From positions 1 to 23,872 of the forward strand of contig LCEC01000016.1 of the NCBI GenBank assembly GCA_000997475.1: a stretch of DNA of 23,872 nucleotides, given 5' to 3'. Shown piece by piece: positions 12,807 to 20,322 of this stretch. The notes under the pieces were generated by a model, which saw nothing but the letters and a program-made list of their open reading frames with translations, did no database searches and was not told the origin of the DNA. The translations under genes were made by a program, and so were the position numbers. Numbering within the stretch: position 1 is the stretch's first letter; each line of letters begins with the position of its first letter. The stretch comes from Parcubacteria group bacterium GW2011_GWB1_42_6. GTDB taxonomy: Bacteria > Patescibacteriota > Minisyncoccia > Portnoybacterales > GWB1-42-6.

Positions 12807-13103
12807 TTACCTGAAGATATCTCTATAGCTTTTTTTTACTCCCTCCCCCAAATCGGTCTTCCTTCTCTCCATATCCCACATCACATGATTGAAAAGCTGT
12901 TTATTGAAAATCGCTTGGCCGGTTTGGGAAGGAATCTCGGGTGATTTTATTTCATATTCATAAAAAAGAATCGCTCCCCAGATAAGGAAAAACAAAGCCA
13001 CGGGCGCCAGAATATAAAGAGGGGGCGTCTTTTCAAATATTTCCAAAGGCGCTTTGGAAATAATCTTTTTTATTTTGCCGATTGCTTTTAAATCTAATTT
13101 CAT
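12807..13103 (-). CDS. Small single-pass membrane protein next to pilO
   Basis: The 98-residue protein has a basic N terminus (about 1-25), one transmembrane helix (about 28-50, LYILAPVALFFLIWGAILFY) and a C-terminal part of about 48 residues, probably outside the membrane. It starts 11 bases after the pilO stop, in the slot where many pilus operons carry pilP, but there is no lipoprotein cysteine and no PilP-like domain, so I do not call it PilP. An accessory subunit of the PilMNO complex is an inference from position only. Confidence 0.7.
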   Translation of the reverse strand: MKLDLKAIGKIKKIISKAPLEIFEKTPPLYILAPVALFFLIWGAILFYEYEIKSPEIPSQTGQAIFNKQLFNHVMWDMERRKTDLGEGVKKSYRDIFR

Positions 13104-13114
13104 GCGCTTGAAAA

Positions 13115-13708
13115 TTATTTTTGATAAACGGAAACATTTAAGACGGCGTTAATGTCTCCGGCGCCAAAAGAAGCGCTTATGTCTTTTAAGTCTATCGTTC
13201 CCGCTTCATCCATCCGATTGATTTCAATCAAAGCCACATCGTTGTAAAAGGGATTGTTTTCCAGGCAAATCAGATATCTAAGAAAATTTTCAAAACCGCT
13301 CCAAAGAGATATTTTTAAATTAAGCGGCTCGTCTTTTTTAGCCGGCTGTCCCGTCTTGGCCGAAGCCGGAACTGTTTTTTTGCCCAAAATTTGGATATTC
13401 TGCCGAACTCCGGTTTGCGCGGCTATGTCTTCCAGAGATTTTATGAAATTCAGCTGCGTTTCTTCGGTCAATAAAGAAGGTTCTTTCCGGAATGTTTGAA
13501 AGGAATTTTCATAATCTTTTCTTAAAGATTCTATGTTTTTCCAGTTGGCGAAAAAATTCTCCGCTTCTTGTTTTTTCAGAACCATCGTTTGCCCGTCTTG
13601 GCGGACTTTTTCGAGCAAGATGAAACAAAAAGAAGTTAAAACAATCACCGCGATCAAAAAAACTGTTAGAGAAATCCAAATCTTCTTTTTGGCGGACCAT
13701 TCGTTCAT
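13115..13708 (-). CDS. pilO: PilO-like pilus alignment-complex protein
   Basis: PilO pairs with PilN in the inner membrane and links the cytoplasmic PilM ring to the outside part of the pilus machine. The 197-residue protein has one transmembrane helix (about 9-33, IWISLTVFLIAVIVLTSFCF), a helical coiled-coil stretch (about 34-95), and a C-terminal domain with the LNFIKSLEDIA pattern and WSGFENFLRYLICLEN typical of PilO-like ferredoxin folds. Identity rests on this layout and on the position after pilM-pilN. The start overlaps the pilN stop by four bases (ATGA), so translation is coupled. Confidence 0.82.
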   Translation of the reverse strand: MNEWSAKKKIWISLTVFLIAVIVLTSFCFILLEKVRQDGQTMVLKKQEAENFFANWKNIESLRKDYENSFQTFRKEPSLLTEETQLNFIKSLEDIAAQTGVRQNIQILGKKTVPASAKTGQPAKKDEPLNLKISLWSGFENFLRYLICLENNPFYNDVALIEINRMDEAGTIDLKDISASFGAGDINAVLNVSVYQK

Positions 13709-14256
13709 TTTTTCAGTACTTCGGGGTTAAAACCGAAGCTTAAATTAAAATCAATGTTTGATTGTTTGACGAGATTGGAAAGAGGGCTTTCGATGTCGCT
13801 GAAATGGGGCGAACTTTCCAGGCTGTCTTTGAATTTGATTATTTGTTCTCTGTCGGAAACGAAACCGGCCAAAACTATTTTATTGCTTTCGTCTATCCGC
13901 AAAGATTTAAATCTGACGCCCGCGGGCACGAGCGGAAGCAACTGTTCAAAAAGCAAAGAATAATTTTTGTGTTCTTTTTGGATACTTCTGACTTTTTCAA
14001 GTTCTGAATTGAATTCCTGGGCCAGTTTTTTGTAAGAGCTCAAATCTTGGCCTTGGCTGCCTGTTTGAGCCACGCGATACGAAGTCTCGGCGGTTTTAGA
14101 CTCGATTGAAATCAGAACGTAGATGAAAAGCAACATTAAAACAAAGCCGCCCAAAATCGCGCAAAAAGAGGCCGCGTAAAAAACAAGCCAGCGGTTTATT
14201 TTTTCCAAATATATTTGTTTTTTTTGCCCTGGAGGCAAAAGATTCAGTTTTATCAT
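13705..14256 (-). CDS. pilN: PilN-like pilus assembly protein
   Basis: PilN anchors PilM through a short cytoplasmic N-terminal motif. The 183-residue protein starts MIKLNLLPPGQKK, the standard PilN motif NLLPP at 5-9, followed by a transmembrane helix (about 22-50), a coiled-coil segment and a C-terminal ferredoxin-like domain (LVPAGVRFKSLRIDESNKIVLAGF). Its start codon shares one base with the pilM stop (TAATG) and its end overlaps pilO, so pilM-N-O are translated as a coupled set. Confidence 0.9.
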   Translation of the reverse strand: MIKLNLLPPGQKKQIYLEKINRWLVFYAASFCAILGGFVLMLLFIYVLISIESKTAETSYRVAQTGSQGQDLSSYKKLAQEFNSELEKVRSIQKEHKNYSLLFEQLLPLVPAGVRFKSLRIDESNKIVLAGFVSDREQIIKFKDSLESSPHFSDIESPLSNLVKQSNIDFNLSFGFNPEVLKK

Positions 14257-15314
14257 TATTCCAAAGCCAGCCCCAAAGCTGTCGCGTATGAGCTTAATTC
14301 TTCTTCGGGGATTTTAATGACGCTGTTGATTAATTCCACATTGGCCAAGGGATTGCCGATTTCGGCCGGCATTTCCAACTCTCTGGAGAGAAACAGCGCG
14401 AGTCCCGAAAGATTCGCTCCCCCGCCGCAGATCATGATCTTATCTATTTTTTCTTTCCGCGAAGCGGAGCATCGGTCGGTGTAATAATCCAGGCATTCTT
14501 TGATTTTGGCGATGAGTTCGGCAAAATGCAGCCGCGCGGTTTGAAAAATCCGGCTTTTAGGATCCAAATCGTCCAATCCTTTTTCCATTTTTATTTTTTT
14601 CGCTTCTTCAAAAGAGATATTGAGCGAATCGGCCAGCGCCGCCGTGAAAGAAATATTGGAAAAAGAAATGCTGGTGGTGAAAAAAATTGATTTATTGGAA
14701 GCGATGGCCAAGGACGTTTTTTTGGCTCCGATGTCTATGACCAGAAAAGCTCCGCTTTCGCCTTTTTTTATCAAAGTTCGGGCGGTGGCGATTGATTCTA
14801 TTTCAAAAGCCATCGGTTTCAATCCGGCTTTTATTAAAACATCAAGATAAGGATCAACGGTTTTTTTGGGAAGCGCGCCGACAATGACGTCAAAATGGTC
14901 GGGTTCTCGGCCGATAATCTGCCAATCGTAATAAATTTCTTCCTGCGAAAGAGGGATATGGGCTTCTATTTCCCATTTGATGGCTTCAGCCATTTCTTTT
15001 TTTTCCATGGCGGGCATGCGGATCACTTCGACAAACGATTCGGTTTCGGGCAATGACGCCGCGCAATAAGGGGTTTTTATCGTTTCGCCTTTTACCTCTT
15101 TTACCGCTTCTTTTATTGTTTCCACTAATTTTTCCTCGTTTTTTATTTCCCCTTCTTCAATCAGTCCTTTGGCTATTTCTTTTCTGCCGAAAGACGAAAG
15201 CGCGTATCCTTTTTTTGTTTTTTTGAGTTGGGCGATTTTAATCGAAATATCGCTCAAGTCGATTCCGAATTGAGTTATTTTTGGATTTAAAAAAGATATG
15301 GTCGAAAATTTCAT
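14256..15314 (-). CDS. pilM: PilM, actin-like pilus assembly ATP-binding protein
   Basis: PilM is a cytoplasmic actin-fold protein that binds ATP and PilN and helps couple the PilB motor to the membrane complex. The 352-residue product has phosphate-1 loop FGIDLSDISIKI (Asp19), the PilM-typical LPETESFVEVIRMP and MAEAIKWEIEAHIPL, phosphate-2 loop VIDIGAKKTSLAI and adenosine loop CGGGANLSGL. The frame stays open upstream to 15485, but those 57 residues run back into the preceding gene and resemble nothing; ATG 15314 (or the ATG directly before it, 15317) matches the family start. An extended -10 promoter lies nine bases upstream, giving an almost leaderless message. Confidence 0.93.
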   Translation of the reverse strand: MKFSTISFLNPKITQFGIDLSDISIKIAQLKKTKKGYALSSFGRKEIAKGLIEEGEIKNEEKLVETIKEAVKEVKGETIKTPYCAASLPETESFVEVIRMPAMEKKEMAEAIKWEIEAHIPLSQEEIYYDWQIIGREPDHFDVIVGALPKKTVDPYLDVLIKAGLKPMAFEIESIATARTLIKKGESGAFLVIDIGAKKTSLAIASNKSIFFTTSISFSNISFTAALADSLNISFEEAKKIKMEKGLDDLDPKSRIFQTARLHFAELIAKIKECLDYYTDRCSASRKEKIDKIMICGGGANLSGLALFLSRELEMPAEIGNPLANVELINSVIKIPEEELSSYATALGLALE

Positions 15315-15325
15315 CATTTTTCTAT

Positions 15326-15334
15326 ATTTTACCA
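15326..15334 (-). promoter_or_regulatory. Extended -10 promoter before pilM
   Basis: TGGTAAAAT on the minus strand, within CTGTGGTAAAATATAG. The same CTGTGGTA-AAT wording precedes the histidine kinase gene at 23661-23669. It would allow pilM-N-O to be made separately from the pilin genes. Confidence 0.5.
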
Positions 15335-15363
15335 CAGAGAGCCTTTTTTTTGAAAATTTATCC

Positions 15364-15397
15364 CGCGCCCAATCTCCAAATATTGGGATTAGGCGCG
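15364..15397 (-). terminator. Possible terminator between the PilX-like gene and pilM
   Basis: CCCAAT / ATTGGG extended by CGCG / CGCG across a bulge, followed on the minus strand by GGATAAATTTTC. It begins six bases after the PilX-like stop. Weak T tail. Confidence 0.4.
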
Positions 15398-15402
15398 AAA
15401 AT

Positions 15403-17166
15403 TCACTCCACTTCTTTCCAGCTTTCAATCGCCCAGCCGGCTCCGGAACCGGAAGAAAATTTGGCCGAAGCGAGGCCCGATTCATAAATAATTTGGGCGC
15501 CGTTGGAAAGAGTTATTTGATAGCCGGTTACTTCTTTGAGTATGGCATTATTGGATATATTCACGTTTCCCCTGGAAGCGTAAAAAATCACCGTGTTGGC
15601 GTTGTTGCCTATGGTGATGGCGGTGCCGGTTTTATTGGAAAGAAAAAGAAGATAGGTTCCGGCGCCGTTGCCGTAAAAAACCGAATTATTGGTTATATTA
15701 ATGCTTCCGTCGGCGAGAACTATCCCGCTAAGGCTGCCGTAATTGCCGCCCAGTCTTAATTTTGCTCCGTTGGAAATAACGATATTGCCCGTCACGTAAA
15801 CCGTTCCGGTGATTGTGAGATCGGCATTGTTGGAGACATTCAAATCGCCATCTATTTTTTTGGGTCCAAGCGAAGCGATTGCTCCGTTGGTAATCGTATA
15901 ATTTTCCGAAATTGTTCCGCCGGCTTGGGCCCAACTTTTCCAATCCGAAATATTAGCGTCTGAAATCGGCATTTCTTCCACTCCGGGATCCTGGCTTCCC
16001 GGATATTGAGTTCCCAAAACCGTTGATCCGGAAATACTCTGGTAATAGGCGTCTCCGCTGATCGAACAGCCGGTTATGGTATTGGCGTGCGCGTTGCCGC
16101 CCACCGCTACGGAAGAAAGGCTGTTGAAATTTCCTCCCAGCCAAGCCTTAAAACCAAAATCGCCGCCGGCCGAATACCACTGGGGAGTTGAGGCGTTCCA
16201 ATTAGGGCTATATTGGCCTTCTCCGCCGGCGTAGGAATCAGAGGAATCTTTAGCCCAAATAAGATAATCGTTTGAATCGGTGGACGAATCAATCGCGATC
16301 CAATATTTTGTTCCGGCTTGAAGCATGGGCGGCGCGCTCAAAGAAATATTGATCCAATCAAAAGAAGATTGGCTTATTTGGCCGGTCTGGAGCGTGCCGG
16401 AAGCGCCCGAAGCGACCAAATTTCTCGATGGTTTCCCTCCATTGTCGGTGAGAACGCGAATCGTTCTATTCGGAGGAGAACCGAACTTTTTCAAATTAAG
16501 CGAAATTCTTGTGAGCCTTTCGGTTGAACTTGGGGTAAACGATTGGGCGGCGTCAATCGCGGAACCGCTTTGGCCAAAAATGAAATCGGAATCATTGATA
16601 ATGCTTTCTTGATTGACATTGGCCGGACTGCTCGCCACCCAGGCGTCGCCGGTTATAATTGCGCCCGAGCCGCCTTGAACCGGTCCGTTTGAATGGACGC
16701 TTCCCGTAACGAGGCTGTTATTGCTCATGCTTAATCCCCCTTCGCCCACCTGCACTCCGTAATAAAAAGAAACGGAGTCGGCGCTCACGTTGAGGGCGAC
16801 TTCCAGATTTCTGAAACGATTGCTTTCTTCGCCTTCGGTCCTGATGATTTTTTTGCCGTTATCGTCCGTGACGCTGATTTCAACATTGCCCGAACCCACC
16901 GAAATGGAATTGGAAGCTTCGTAATTTTTATTTTTAATGATTCTGTAGAGAGTGTCTTGGATGCCCGATTCCGCCGCGTAATAAGCTTGGGCTGATTTGA
17001 CCGCATTTTTGGCTATTTTGTTTTCGTTGATCGCCAGCATTCCCAAACTGCTAATTATAATCAGTGAGATGGAAATAACGATAGTCGCGGCTAAAATTAC
17101 GGCGAATCCTCCGTTTTTTTTGTTCATACGGTTGGCGCGGAAAGAAGATTTAAGCTTGTTATTCAT
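15403..17166 (-). CDS. Very large PilX-like prepilin with beta-solenoid and inserted lectin-like domain
   Basis: PilX-type minor pilins sit at or near the pilus tip. This 587-residue protein begins with a class III signal KKNGG-FAVILAATIVISI and a hydrophobic helix (about 21-45), then KSAQAYYAAESGIQDTLY, typical of PilX. There is no Glu at position +5, as in some tip-type pilins. From about 140 on it consists of short repeats of the form NNSLVTGSV, GDLNVSNNADLTITGTV, GNIVISNGAKLRLGG, GSINITNNSVFYG, GNVNISNNAILKE, which look like a beta-solenoid. Residues about 187-343 interrupt it with a domain (SFTPSSTERLTRISLNLKKF ... AGTKYWIAID) resembling choice-of-anchor or lectin-like beta-sandwiches. 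It overlaps the preceding gene by eight bases. ATG 17127 (residue 14) is an equally good start. A tip adhesin is a reasonable inference. Confidence 0.8.
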   Translation of the reverse strand: MNNKLKSSFRANRMNKKNGGFAVILAATIVISISLIIISSLGMLAINENKIAKNAVKSAQAYYAAESGIQDTLYRIIKNKNYEASNSISVGSGNVEISVTDDNGKKIIRTEGEESNRFRNLEVALNVSADSVSFYYGVQVGEGGLSMSNNSLVTGSVHSNGPVQGGSGAIITGDAWVASSPANVNQESIINDSDFIFGQSGSAIDAAQSFTPSSTERLTRISLNLKKFGSPPNRTIRVLTDNGGKPSRNLVASGASGTLQTGQISQSSFDWINISLSAPPMLQAGTKYWIAIDSSTDSNDYLIWAKDSSDSYAGGEGQYSPNWNASTPQWYSAGGDFGFKAWLGGNFNSLSSVAVGGNAHANTITGCSISGDAYYQSISGSTVLGTQYPGSQDPGVEEMPISDANISDWKSWAQAGGTISENYTITNGAIASLGPKKIDGDLNVSNNADLTITGTVYVTGNIVISNGAKLRLGGNYGSLSGIVLADGSINITNNSVFYGNGAGTYLLFLSNKTGTAITIGNNANTVIFYASRGNVNISNNAILKEVTGYQITLSNGAQIIYESGLASAKFSSGSGAGWAIESWKEVE

Positions 17167-18139
17167 TGATTTTGGCCGAATTAATCAATTTAATTCCGCT
17201 TTGAGGGCCGCTTATTCCCCAAACGCTTGATTTGGATTCCATTTCCAGAATAATTCGCACCGAAGGCGAAGTGGTTGAATTTTCCATTTTTTCAAAAGTC
17301 AAATTAGTCAGAACAACTTGATTATTGGTGATAGCCGCCGCCGCGGCGCTTTCTCTTTTTACGCATAAAGCTTCTTGGCACTGAAAAAAGTCAACAAACG
17401 CGCTTGTCTCGTCGGGCAAGGATGAATTTTTTTGTTCAAGGCTGATTTGCCCCGGATTAGTTTCAAACGCGCAAGTCGGATCATAAAGACTTTGAGATTT
17501 TTTTATTTCAAAAATCATTGTTTCCATGGCTCGGGCGGCATTGTGAATAAGCTCCCGGTCGGCTTTGGCTTTAGCTCCGATTCTGATCGTCCAAATCGCC
17601 ATGGCGATGACGGACGCGAGAACTATCGTTCCCACACCGACATAAACAACCATCTCAATAAGAGTGAAGCCGTTTTTCTTTTTTAAAATTTTAATTATCA
17701 TTTTTTGGCCTTGTTCCGTCCAAGATAAGGTTGAAGTTATTTTTACGGTGTCTGGATCAATATTGCCGTTTGAGGCGATATTGTCGTTAATGTCGCGATA
17801 AACGTTTTCAAAAATCACCGTTCTCGCAAAACCGTCAATATTTTCGCTGCCGGCGGCAAATATCCATTTTGGGGGGCTGCCGGATTTAATCGGGTGGTAA
17901 GGCAGGCCGGCGGCGAGTCCCGCCAAAAAATTCCAGTCTTCATCTTTGATTGCTTTGACTGCTTCAATCGACTCGGAAGCCAAATTGACGGCTGAAAGAT
18001 TCTTTTTATTCGCTTCGGTGGATTTGAGAGACAGATAACCGAATCCGGCCAAAGCGGATAAAACGATTCCGATGATGGCCACCGCTACCAGGATTTCAAT
18101 GATTCCCGCGCCGTTTTGAAATTGAATTTGTCTTTTCAT
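17159..18139 (-). CDS. Double prepilin: PilV-like and PilW-like proteins in one frame
   Basis: Two complete prepilins are joined in one 326-residue frame. Residues 1-146 carry the signal QNG-AGIIEILVAVAIIGIV (Glu at +5) and a PilV-like body; residues 147-326 start again with MIIKILKKKNG-FTLIEMVVYVGVG (Glu at +5) and a PilW/PulG-like body with three Cys. A protein with a second prepilin signal in its middle would be hard to process. The junction is an A6 run directly before an ATG (17701-17699) that has AAGG seven bases upstream. With one A fewer, the first gene would stop at TGA overlapping that ATG, the arrangement used by pilN-pilO. So two genes fused by an indel, real or sequencing error, is the simplest reading. 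Confidence 0.85.
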   Translation of the reverse strand: MKRQIQFQNGAGIIEILVAVAIIGIVLSALAGFGYLSLKSTEANKKNLSAVNLASESIEAVKAIKDEDWNFLAGLAAGLPYHPIKSGSPPKWIFAAGSENIDGFARTVIFENVYRDINDNIASNGNIDPDTVKITSTLSWTEQGQKMIIKILKKKNGFTLIEMVVYVGVGTIVLASVIAMAIWTIRIGAKAKADRELIHNAARAMETMIFEIKKSQSLYDPTCAFETNPGQISLEQKNSSLPDETSAFVDFFQCQEALCVKRESAAAAAITNNQVVLTNLTFEKMENSTTSPSVRIILEMESKSSVWGISGPQSGIKLINSAKINE

Positions 18140-18140
18140 C

Positions 18141-19004
18141 TTATTGGATTTCGGGAGCTTGCGCCCAAGGCGATGTTCCTTGAATCAAAGTTCCGTCATT
18201 TTCAAAGTTTAAAATATTTTGTCCATCCAAATGAATATTGAGAGATTTGGAATTGTGTCTTTGGTCGCGATGGACGCAAAAAAGGGTTTCGGTTTCAGTG
18301 ATGCTGTGGGAATGAATTTTGATTTTTTGGATTTCCCCGCCGATTGTCAAATTTCCTTCCCATAAAAAGCTCGTTTTGGCCGGATTGAGTTGATCTTGGT
18401 AATTGATGTTTTGGCTGAAACCGTCCGGAGGCGAGGAAAAATTCAAAACCGACGAAGATCGGGTGTCTTGCGAGAAAAGAATATGAACATGGCGCGAATC
18501 TTTAATTCTTTGGGTATCGGCGCCGCCGGCCGCGGCCAAACCTATTGTTCCGGAGTTTTCGATAAATATTCTTCTAAACTGCGTTGAATCCTGATTTGAC
18601 TCGACTTGTATGTAGCCGTTGTTGGGAGTGGATCCCGAGAGCCGGTCAAAAATTATATCATCTCCTCCGCTTAAATTTATTTGACTAATGACCAATTGTT
18701 GATTCAGCTGATTATTTTCATTGCCGGGATCGAACGGATTGAAAGAATCGCCTCCAAAAGACGTAAAACCGGTTGCCGTGAAATGAACTCCGAATTTGCT
18801 CGCGCCTTCGGAAGCCAAGGTTTTATTCCGAGCGGCTTTAATAGCGCCGATTATTTCCTGCGAGGCCGCTTCAAGCCGGCTTTTTTTCTCAAACATATTA
18901 AAACCGGCGAAAGTCATTGAAACCAGCAGAAAAATAAAGAAAAGAACAGTCAGAATTTCAATCAGAGAAAATCCCGTTTGTTTTAAATGGATTTTTTTTA
19001 TCAT
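18141..19004 (-). CDS. FimT/GspH-like minor prepilin
   Basis: The 287-residue protein has signal KQTG-FSLIEILTVLFFIFLL with Glu at +5, the long N-terminal helix continuing through FEKKSRLEAASQEIIGAIKAARNKTLASEG, which is typical of FimT/GspH pseudopilins, and a beta-rich C-terminal region with two Cys near residues 245-265 (FCVHRD). FimT homologues prime pilus assembly and some bind DNA (known for the family). An in-frame TTG at 19007 is next to the ATG; I take the ATG. AAGGA inside the pilC end is a good ribosome-binding site. The next gene starts one base after its stop. Confidence 0.85.
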   Translation of the reverse strand: MIKKIHLKQTGFSLIEILTVLFFIFLLVSMTFAGFNMFEKKSRLEAASQEIIGAIKAARNKTLASEGASKFGVHFTATGFTSFGGDSFNPFDPGNENNQLNQQLVISQINLSGGDDIIFDRLSGSTPNNGYIQVESNQDSTQFRRIFIENSGTIGLAAAGGADTQRIKDSRHVHILFSQDTRSSSVLNFSSPPDGFSQNINYQDQLNPAKTSFLWEGNLTIGGEIQKIKIHSHSITETETLFCVHRDQRHNSKSLNIHLDGQNILNFENDGTLIQGTSPWAQAPEIQ

Positions 19005-19007
19005 CAA

Positions 19008-20231
19008 TTACATTCCTTCCATGATTGAATACATCGGCGTGAGCATGGAGATGGCAAAAAATCCCACCACTGCGCCGATAATAACCATAAGAATCGGTTC
19101 TATTATGGAAGATAAATTTTTGGTTGTGTTGTTTATTTCTTCCTCGTAAAATTCCGCGAGAGTTATGAGAATCTGATCGGTAGTTCCCGTTTCTTCGCCC
19201 ACTTCAACCATCTGCTCCACGATCGGCGGATAAAGATCGGGATAATTTTTAAGCGATTGGCTCAAAGCCTGGCCTTTTTGGACTTCTTGGGCTGATTTTT
19301 CAAGCGAGATTCGGAATTGTTCGTTGGAAAGAGTTCCCGAGACTATCCCGATCCCTTGGACAATCGGCACTCCGCTTTTAATGAGCACTCCCAAAGTTCG
19401 CGCCATGCGGGCGGAATTCATTTTTTTTGAAATGGGGCCGAAAACGGGTATTTTAAGAATAAATGAATCAAAGAATGTTTTAAAAGAGGAAGTCTTGAGC
19501 AAATATTTAACGCTTGCGGCAACGGCCGCGACAATCATAAGCCCAATCAGCCAATGTTGGCTCATAAAATCGCTTAATCCGATAATAAATCGGGTTGAAA
19601 GAGGAAGCTCCGTTTTTAATTCTTTAAAAACTTGCGTGAGTTTGGGAACTACCAAAACCATCATCAGAGCTCCGATTCCTATCATTGCCGCGATAATCAC
19701 TCCGGGATAAATCATGGCATTTTTTGCTTTTGATCTTAACTCGTAATCTTTTTTCATCTGATCGGCCGAAACCTTGAGAACTTCTTCCAGATTGCCGCTC
19801 GCCTCTCCCACTTTGACCATATTGATAAAAATTTCGGGAAAAACTTTTTTATGTTTGCTCAAAGAGTCGGCCAGAGTGAGGCCTTTTCTTATATCAGTAT
19901 TCAATTCTTTAAGAACTTTGGCGAATTTTTGGTTTTTAGTTTGTTGGCTCAAGGCCTCGATAGACCTTGTCAAAGGAATTCCGGCGCCGGTCATAACGGC
20001 CAAATGCTGCGCGAACATCATCTTTTCCATCAAAGAAATTCCCGTTATTTTATAAAAAAAATCGGAAAACCGAAATTTTTTTCTGTCCGATTGCCGCGCT
20101 GATTTTGCCGAAGTCAAAATATACCCTTCGCTTCTTAGTGCCCGGGCCAGTTCCGATTCGGAAACGGCTTCCTGTGATCCTGATTTTAATTGACCGCTTA
20201 TTGATCTGGCGGTGTAGGAAAAGGTAGACAA
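19008..20231 (-). CDS. pilC: PilC/GspF inner-membrane platform protein
   Basis: PilC is the polytopic membrane protein on which PilB drives pilin extraction. The 407-residue protein has the two GspF domains (about 65-190 and 268-390, each with FAQHLAVMTGAGIPL or RMARTLGVLIKSGVPI and the GEASGNLEEVL or GEETGTTDQIL turn) and three strongly hydrophobic segments (about 170-195, 222-245, 380-402). The start codon appears to be TTG at 20231: the protein then begins STFSYTARS, matching the FxYxAR family opening, with AGGGTGA just upstream. No ATG fits. Confidence 0.93.
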   Translation of the reverse strand: MSTFSYTARSISGQLKSGSQEAVSESELARALRSEGYILTSAKSARQSDRKKFRFSDFFYKITGISLMEKMMFAQHLAVMTGAGIPLTRSIEALSQQTKNQKFAKVLKELNTDIRKGLTLADSLSKHKKVFPEIFINMVKVGEASGNLEEVLKVSADQMKKDYELRSKAKNAMIYPGVIIAAMIGIGALMMVLVVPKLTQVFKELKTELPLSTRFIIGLSDFMSQHWLIGLMIVAAVAASVKYLLKTSSFKTFFDSFILKIPVFGPISKKMNSARMARTLGVLIKSGVPIVQGIGIVSGTLSNEQFRISLEKSAQEVQKGQALSQSLKNYPDLYPPIVEQMVEVGEETGTTDQILITLAEFYEEEINNTTKNLSSIIEPILMVIIGAVVGFFAISMLTPMYSIMEGM

Positions 20232-20243
20232 AGTATCACCCTG

Positions 20244-20315
20244 CGGAATTACAGATAAATACGGATATTACGGATTTAATTCTATCCGTATCATCCGTAA
20301 AGATTTGTAATTCCG
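20244..20315. repeat. TACGGAT-word palindrome between pilB and pilC
   Basis: Perfect ends CGGAATTACA / TGTAATTCCG enclose reiterated ACGGATATTACGGATTTA and ATCCGTATCATCCGTAA words. It fills almost the whole 91-base gap between the two genes. Confidence 0.85.
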
Positions 20316-20322
20316 TAGGATT

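Noticed and set aside
15318..15485. Long N-terminal extension of PilM
   Set aside because: It overlaps the preceding PilX-like gene, has no family similarity, and skips the promoter and the ATG that matches the PilM start.
15298..15759. Plus-strand 153-codon frame opposite the PilX-like gene
   Set aside because: It is a Gly-rich antisense shadow of the repetitive solenoid codons.
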